Origin: Imbricaverruca yamaguchii
Lineage: Eukaryota; Arthropoda; Thecostraca; Neoverrucidae
NCBI GenBank assembly: GCA_034440575.1
Contig: JAOTOL010001324.1
Location: forward strand, 547,501 to 611,500
Length of the DNA stretch: 64,000 bases
Direction of reading: 5' to 3'
Under the pieces are notes generated by a model. That model saw only the letters and a program-made list of their open reading frames with translations, had not been told where the DNA came from and did no database searches. Positions 58,641 through 64,000 of the stretch are shown piece after piece. A program made the position numbers and the translations under genes. Position 1 is the first letter of the stretch. Every line of letters starts with the position of its first letter.

Positions 58641-59900
58641 TAATCTTCCAGTAAGTGGACAGTTTTCGTTTCCTGGGCACTTCCATATTCAAAGTTCCCT
58701 TTGTTGAAGGGGATCCTAGAAGCTGGTCGGACGATTTGAAGTCGAGGGCACCAATTGGTTGAGTCACAGTCCACTTTGAGGTTGGTGTAGGAGTTCTGCG
58801 CGTTGTCTAGATCCAACTGAGAAGAGGAGGATCCTTTGAAGTCAACAGTGCTTCCTGAAACAAAACGGCCCTTTGAAGCCGGATGCTCCTTTTTAGCTGC
58901 ATGGGCACCTTGGAACTCGACAGCCTATGCAGGATTTGGATGAACCACGTAACACTTAGGCTTTCTGGAACTTGAGTAGCCCATGGGAGCTGAAGTGCAC
59001 CATGAAATATAAACATTTGAGGGACTTCTAGGAATTCCAGAGTGCTGGGAGCTAGAGCGACCAGATGTGGTCTCTGGAAGCTGGATGATTCATTTTAGGT
59101 CGGAGGGATGGGAGTTTCAGGATAAGTTGGAAACAGGAGTGGTTTATGGGAGCTCGATGAATTGTTTGAAGTCGGAGGAATTCTTTATTCTAGATGGAAT
59201 ATAGCAATCTAATGAAAATGGAGGAAATTTGAGACGGGAACTCTTGAAAGGATTGTATTCTTTTGCTACAACGTGTAAAATGGGCCCTTCTGAAAACAAA
59301 GTGGAGAAGTTCTGGGGTTTTTTGCACTGGTGAGTAGGCTGAGGCCTCCCAGTCTGAACCCTTCATCTCTTGCGAAATTTCTGGCTACGACCCTGGTAGC
59401 GCTTGTTACATCGGTAGTACCTCCTATTTAGTTCATGTGTCTCCTTATGAACTCTAGGTCGCGTTATTGTTCTAAATATATAACTGACTGTCTATGGAAC
59501 ACCTCTTCATCCATGATTATCCCCAGGAACATTCACGTTTTAATGTCTCATCATCCAGAGATAAGGTCTGCCTGTTGCACCCACGGGACATCTGCGCCTA
59601 CTGTGCCACTTACAGTTGCACTGATCAGTAACGCACCCGAGCTAGTTATATGGCTTGCTTTCTCCCATTTTCGAAAATGCAGGGCTCTTTGCAGCCTTGA
59701 CCACACAAGTGCCCGAAGGGAGCCTAAGTATCTTTCCGCAGCCAATGTTTTCTTGTTCCTAGGGCCACCTTGATATTTCGCAGGACCACTGAAGTCAATA
59801 AAGGGTTCTTTCAGTTCTAAAAGAGCTTTTTCTTTCTGGAAGAGCCTTCTTTTTAGCATGAAAGAACCTATCCAAACCTTAAGCTGCCCTTGACATTGAA
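58641..59900. repeat. Degenerate short-period repeat, about 20-30 bp
   Basis: Phrases such as CCTTTGAAGTC, CTTTGAAGCCGG, GGAGCT(C/G)(G/A)A and GAACTCGACAG recur at irregular spacing of roughly 20-45 bp. The texture resembles the outer parts of family G (33000-33900), but I found no direct alignment. An open frame at 59435-59773 has no domain. Confidence 0.35.
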
Positions 59901-60800
59901 AATTAATCGTTGTCCTGATGCAATCCTAGTATTGCACTTCCCTTCGCTTTTCACTAGTTGTTTTGCGTGAGCTCTGTTGCCACGGGCACGGTGCGGAGGA
60001 GTGTCCACCCATAGTTGGCTCAGCTAACCAACAGTGCTTATTTTCAGTAGAGTATCTGCTTGAAAAGTGATTTCGCCCCACTCGGCAAAGGACCGTGATC
60101 AGAAATTGAGCTTTCAAGAAATCATTCGGAGGGTTCCTGCCCATACTCATACCGATCAATTCAACTCACATCGCATGAGCTGGACGGTTGGGCCCTGTCA
60201 AAATATGTAACTGTTGAGGAGCTCACTTGACTATTGCCGATGCAGAAGCCGATGCATATTATTGCCGATGCACCACTGCAAAGCGAGAGCGAGGTCCACT
60301 TATGTTGTGACGATGTCCTTAGTCTTTAGCACAATTTACCGGACACTTCCCCTACATGAAAAGAAAATACCAAGTGCATCCGTGTTGATAATTAGACAAA
60401 GCGCGAGAAAAAGAATAACAACCGTAATACGCTTTACTAATCACAGGATCCAAGTTTCCTGGACGTTAAAGTTACATTTTTGTTTAAATATCACTTGAAT
60501 TTGATACCCAGCTTTAGCGACGTCCCCGAGCGTCTGATACCCTTCCCTCGTCGGGCCAGTGGGGGCGGGGGCTATTGGGAGCCCCCTATCAGGTTGCTTT
60601 CCAGTATAGCGTCCGATGGGCACGTACAGAGACACGAACATCCCAATAGGTTTGCATTACTGTGTTTTGCATAGTTCGCTAACACAATTCAGGTCCCGGC
60701 CATCAAACCTCATTGACCTGATACTGGTCAAAGTAAATAATGTTCCGAAATCTTTGAAATATCGCTATCAGATGAATTGCCAAAGTATGGTTATAGTTTC
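59901..60800. other. Unassigned sequence
   Basis: GAAGCCGATGCATATTATTG and TTGCCGATGCA at 60233-60270 form a small duplication. No gene was recognised. Confidence 0.35.
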
Positions 60801-60804
60801 ATCG

Positions 60805-61103
60805 CTCACATGGGCAGATACCGGGGAAGAACTGGGAATGTGCCCAATTTGAGGATGACGCCCCTCCCGTCTGGAAATGCGCTCCTTCTGGAAGGTTCGA
60901 GTGTACTTTGTCCCCTCACCCGCTCCCTCCGTTCAACATTTTTTTTGGCCAAAGATGCCCCTTTCAGAGGAAAAGGCGCCCACTCGTAATGCTAGAGTAG
61001 ACCACCACGCCCCCGGCCCCCCCCTCCAATCAACGATTTTTCCACGCCGAAGGCGCCCGAGGAAGTCTGCCCATGATGAAAAGTCTAGTATCTGCCACTC
61101 CGA
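60805..61103. mobile_element. MITE-like copy (family M), long version
   Basis: The left end is ATGGGCAGATACCGGGGAAG and the right end CTAGTATCTGCCACTCCG, so the termini are inverted (CAGTGGCAGATAC). The core has GACGCCCCTCCCGTCTGG, TCGAGTGTAC and CTCCGTTCAACATTTTTTTT, matching copies at 12888, 21005 and 45430. A second CC(A/G)ATCAACGATTTTTCCACGCCGAA block at 61028-61050 suggests an internal duplication. Confidence 0.65.
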
Positions 61104-61443
61104 GCCCATGATTCTTGAACCATTAAACACACCCAACATATTGTTTGGCTCACGAATAGCTTTTTCAGTTGCTAGCCGCACATTCGAGGAAAAGAGGATG
61201 AACTCCAATTGGCTGAGGAATGCCCGCTCCGATTTTCGCTTACTTATATGCATTTTCTCAGCCAATGCTGAGAAAACCTCTCCAGCACCTTTGAGGTGGC
61301 ACCGACCCCTATCTTCTGGAGCGATGATATACGACAGTAAGCATTAGAAGCAATACGAAACTAACATTGAATACAACTAAGCATAATTACGAAACTAAGC
61401 ATTGAGCACTAAGCATTACTAAACATTACGTGATAACACTTAC

Positions 61444-61894
61444 CTGGAATACACACTGAGAAAACACATCCAACAGCCTCCGACAAAACCGAGCCACTGA
61501 AAATATTGCTCGGCCCTCCTTCGTCCACCGTCCAGGCGTTCAGAGACCGACCAATCACTGCTCTAGGTCGGCATATGGGCGGAGTTACTGCCGACGGCCT
61601 GAGCAGCGTGGACCTGTCGCTGCCGATGACCGAACTGGGCTGGAAATCGATGCGTGTCTTCCAGCTTTGGTCCGCCGTCGGTTTTGTTTCACAGTTTGTG
61701 AGATGATTCTCAGGTGAGTTCGTGACATTTCGGCTGCTGGAAAGAGAGCACAAACAATCCAGCTCTGATTCCAAATGCCTTAGTACGATACAGAAGTCCT
61801 CTTTAGGAGCAGTAGTGCATAGGATGCAAAGATATTGGTTAGTAGTCTGGCAAAACCCGACTCGCCAGATGCTTTTCACAAAGCATCTGGCCAC
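61444..61894 (-). other. Candidate upstream exon with strong splice donor
   Basis: The minus strand reads TATTCCAG/GTAAGTGTTA, a consensus donor with last exon base 61444. The preceding 450 bases stay open in one frame and are more GC- and CpG-rich than their surroundings. No domain is recognisable. The direction fits a 5' exon of the bHLH gene 5.5 kb to the left; joined to 55906, the open frame would not continue into the bHLH frame, so it would have to be untranslated. It could equally belong to another gene or be chance. Confidence 0.3.
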
Positions 61895-61964
61895 TGATCA
61901 TACTTTTACTTTGCGCCAGGTATGCGCGCTCGATGGTTATGCTGGATTTGACAGCCAGGAGTGA

Positions 61965-62440
61965 ACATAGGACTCGTGAGTATTAGCGGATCTGGGATGG
62001 GGAGGGGACTGCACCTCCTCAACCGGCCTGAAAGTGGAAGTGGCCAAGCTATCTCTTCCCCCTAACGCGACAGTAAAATGATCAAGACAATCAGCTTAAT
62101 GGCAAACACCAGGGCATGTTCTCAAAAATTTTAGATAGGTAGGACGACGAAGACAAAACATATACCAAAAGGAACGATTATGTCGGGAAGAACAAATTCG
62201 CTCCTAAAAGTGAAGAAATCTGCGGATCACTAGGAGTCCATCCCCTATATAACATGGTAAAATACACCTTTACACATAAGTCAACTTGGGGTTATCAAAA
62301 TAAAGAACCTGAATCCGGAGCGTTTGCACAGATGAAATCAGAACTAACTATATATCCATATTCAGAACACTCCGTCAATCCAAAAATCCTGCCGAACCCC
62401 TACTGTATGAATGATATGCAACATCGGAAGCGACCTTTGA
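61965..62440. other. Unassigned sequence
   Basis: No gene or repeat was recognised. Confidence 0.35.
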
Positions 62441-62444
62441 ATTA

Positions 62445-63410
62445 AAGCAGAGCTTTCCAAGCTCAAGGCTGCCCTTGTTGCACAGGGTAGGCAAGAACAT
62501 GCAACAAGTAGGGGTCACTCTGCAGCAGGGACATCCTATGCCCAGGTGGTCGCAGGCCACCAGGTGGCTGAGGCTTCCCCTACTGTGGAGGTGGCTGGGA
62601 TATCTCTAGAGGAGAGTGCTACTAGTGAACGGAGGATGGCTAGGTCTGGTAGATAACAGGAGGGGAAGTGGCATGAGGTCAGGGTGTGGAGGATTTGGAG
62701 ACGCGAGCCTAAGAAAATGGTTAGTGAGTGGCAGGTGGCATGTGGTAGGAGTGGGAGGAAGCCTAGTCAAACTACTCAGCAAGCAGGCATATCAATATCG
62801 AATAGATTCCAGGCACTATCCTGCACTCATGATAGTAGTAGTAAGGTTAATAGTAAGGTAGTAGTAAGGAGAAAGTAGTAGTACAAAAATGGTTAATGGT
62901 ATAAGCAACCTGGCATATAAGGGAAGATTGAAGAAATTGAATATATTTTCACTTAGATATAGAAGGCTGAGAGGAGATCTCAAGGGATATCTTGGGGAAA
63001 TGTTTGAATTTAACAGAAATGATGCAATTAGAGGTCATCAATTCAAAATTAAAGTTAACCACAGCAGGACAAGGTTAAGACAGCTTTTCTTCACCAACAG
63101 GGTAGTAGAACACTGGAACCAGCTGCCAGAAACCATCGTCAGTAGCAGCACATTGAACATGTTTAAAAACAGCAAGGTACGAGGGACAGGAGGTGCACCA
63201 CCAGGCCTGGTGCCAAGGTCAAGGACCTGGTGCCAGTCCTGGCACAGGCCACCAGTGATCACCAGTTTAGTACAGTTGCAGTACAGGTAGGGGTGAATAA
63301 CATAGGTCCTGCTAGGAGTGAGGAGCTGCTGCAAGACTACAGGGCTCTTCTGGCCACCATGAAGGATAATAATAGGAGAGTCATTGGGTCAATTCCGGCG
63401 ACCTCATCCG
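62445..63410 (+). mobile_element. Chimeric CR1-like LINE remnant (ORF1 / RT end / ORF1)
   Basis: Three pieces on the plus strand appear in the wrong order. 62445-62875 is ORF1-like (ELSKLKAALVAQGRQ, TSYAQVVAGHQVAE, EWQVACGRSGRKPSQTTQ, SISNRFQAL). 62889-63170 is the RT C-terminal block (MVNGISNLAYKGRLKKLNIF, SLRYRRLRGDL, FTNRVVEHWNQLPETIV), as in the copy at 42547-44030 but lacking about 12 residues after RRLRGDL. 63190-63400 is the ORF1 esterase-like part (LVPVLAQATSDHQF, VQVGVNNIGPARSEELLQDY, NRRVIGSIPATS). The order shows deletion or recombination. Confidence 0.7.
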
Positions 63411-63500
63411 GAACAGGTTGAGGTTCCATTTCCTCTACCGCCCGCTCTAGCGCCTCATCCGGAATAGGTTTACCCTCATCCAACCTCCACCGGATGAGGA
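63403..63500. repeat. Repeated and inverted CCTCATCCGG motifs
   Basis: CCTCATCCGGAA(C/T)AGGTT occurs at 63402 and 63452. CCGGATGAGG at about 63491 is the exact inverse, allowing a 10-bp stem with the 63452 copy. No function is assigned. Confidence 0.7.
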
Positions 63501-64000
63501 AAATCTGATCCGGCCGGTCGGCGGTTGAGGAAGCGCAAACTCGAGATACGGCAAACGTGCCACAACAGTGACGTTCAGAATGAAGTAGTTTTTTTTAAAT
63601 TTGAATTAGGCCATAAGCACAGTCACTAGGTTGTATAAGTCGTACTTTCTTTATTTTATAACTATTTTTTGTGTGTGAAGAAATCCAAGAGATCTGGGAT
63701 ATGTGATGGATATGAGCAGCCACCCATGTTTTATGTCACCAACTACACAACTTTGTCTCCAGTGCACTTCGGCAGCACCCAATGTCCAAGTGGAAATTGG
63801 AGATGGGAGTTTGAAATTCGATGGGTAAATTGTAGGTTCAGATATGTATGCCAATTTGCATGCATTTGATGGGGCATGCTCACTGGTATGCATCCAAGCA
63901 TGTATGATGGAGGAGCTCCGTGTGCCCTCCACATGGGAAGGTGATTTCCCTCTGACAAACGAGCTTTGAATATTTATGAAAATTATTTAGAGGGGCATAT
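63501..64000. other. Unassigned sequence to the window edge
   Basis: No gene or repeat was recognised. Confidence 0.35.

Overview
This is a eukaryotic, very repeat-rich stretch of an animal genome. There are no operons or dense coding regions, single coding exons are separated by kilobases, and long dinucleotide arrays and decayed retrotransposons dominate. An arthropod is the best guess: the recognised genes match arthropod/bilaterian families, the element types (Jockey, CR1-like and Penelope-like elements, and a DDE-like gene family common in arthropods and cnidarians) are typical, and one microsatellite contains AACCT/TTAGG pentamers. I cannot say whether it is a chelicerate, a crustacean or something else.

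Two host genes can be supported, both on the minus strand. (1) The first two coding exons of an ADAM10/Kuzbanian-type metalloprotease: a signal-peptide exon at 15025-15082 and a prodomain exon at 9207-9345. They are phase-compatible and separated by a 5.7-kb intron that carries a 31-bp and a 33-bp minisatellite. A GC-rich probable promoter lies at 15083-15610. The rest of the gene would lie in intron 2 (positions below 9207) and beyond the left edge of the window. (2) A TAL1/SCL-LYL1-class bHLH factor (HLH3B type), with one terminal coding exon at 55441-55905 and a clean splice acceptor. A possible upstream exon with a strong donor lies at 61444-61894.

Layout. 0.7-3.3 kb: a disrupted DDE-like transposon-derived gene. 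4.5-7.6 kb: a decayed non-LTR retrotransposon followed by a 600-bp TG array. 9.2-15.6 kb: the ADAM10 exons, intron 1 and 5' region. 16.0-17.5 kb: a decayed Penelope-like element. 17.5-24 kb: simple repeats, a probable assembly artefact (20.4-20.8 kb) and small MITE-like copies. 24.3-53 kb: a nest of three interleaved repeat families. These are family E (copies at 24.3, 39.2 and 52.1 kb), family F (37.5, 40.9 and 49.3 kb, one forming a large palindrome), and a TIR-bounded family G beginning CAGTGGCGTCGCCAC, whose inner part is a degenerate 21-bp satellite (27.2, 31-37 and 46-49 kb). CR1-like LINEs are inserted into E. 53-57 kb: paired MITE copies, the bHLH exon and a dead Jockey element. 57-64 kb: mostly unassigned sequence, another MITE and a chimeric CR1-like fragment.

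No new gene system is evident. The most distinctive signals are structural: a duplicated 12-unit pattern inside the 33-bp minisatellite, a 31-bp minisatellite occupying the branch-point region of the ADAM10 acceptor, the G-family elements built on a satellite, and a TE-internal pentamer array that passes through a telomere-like form.
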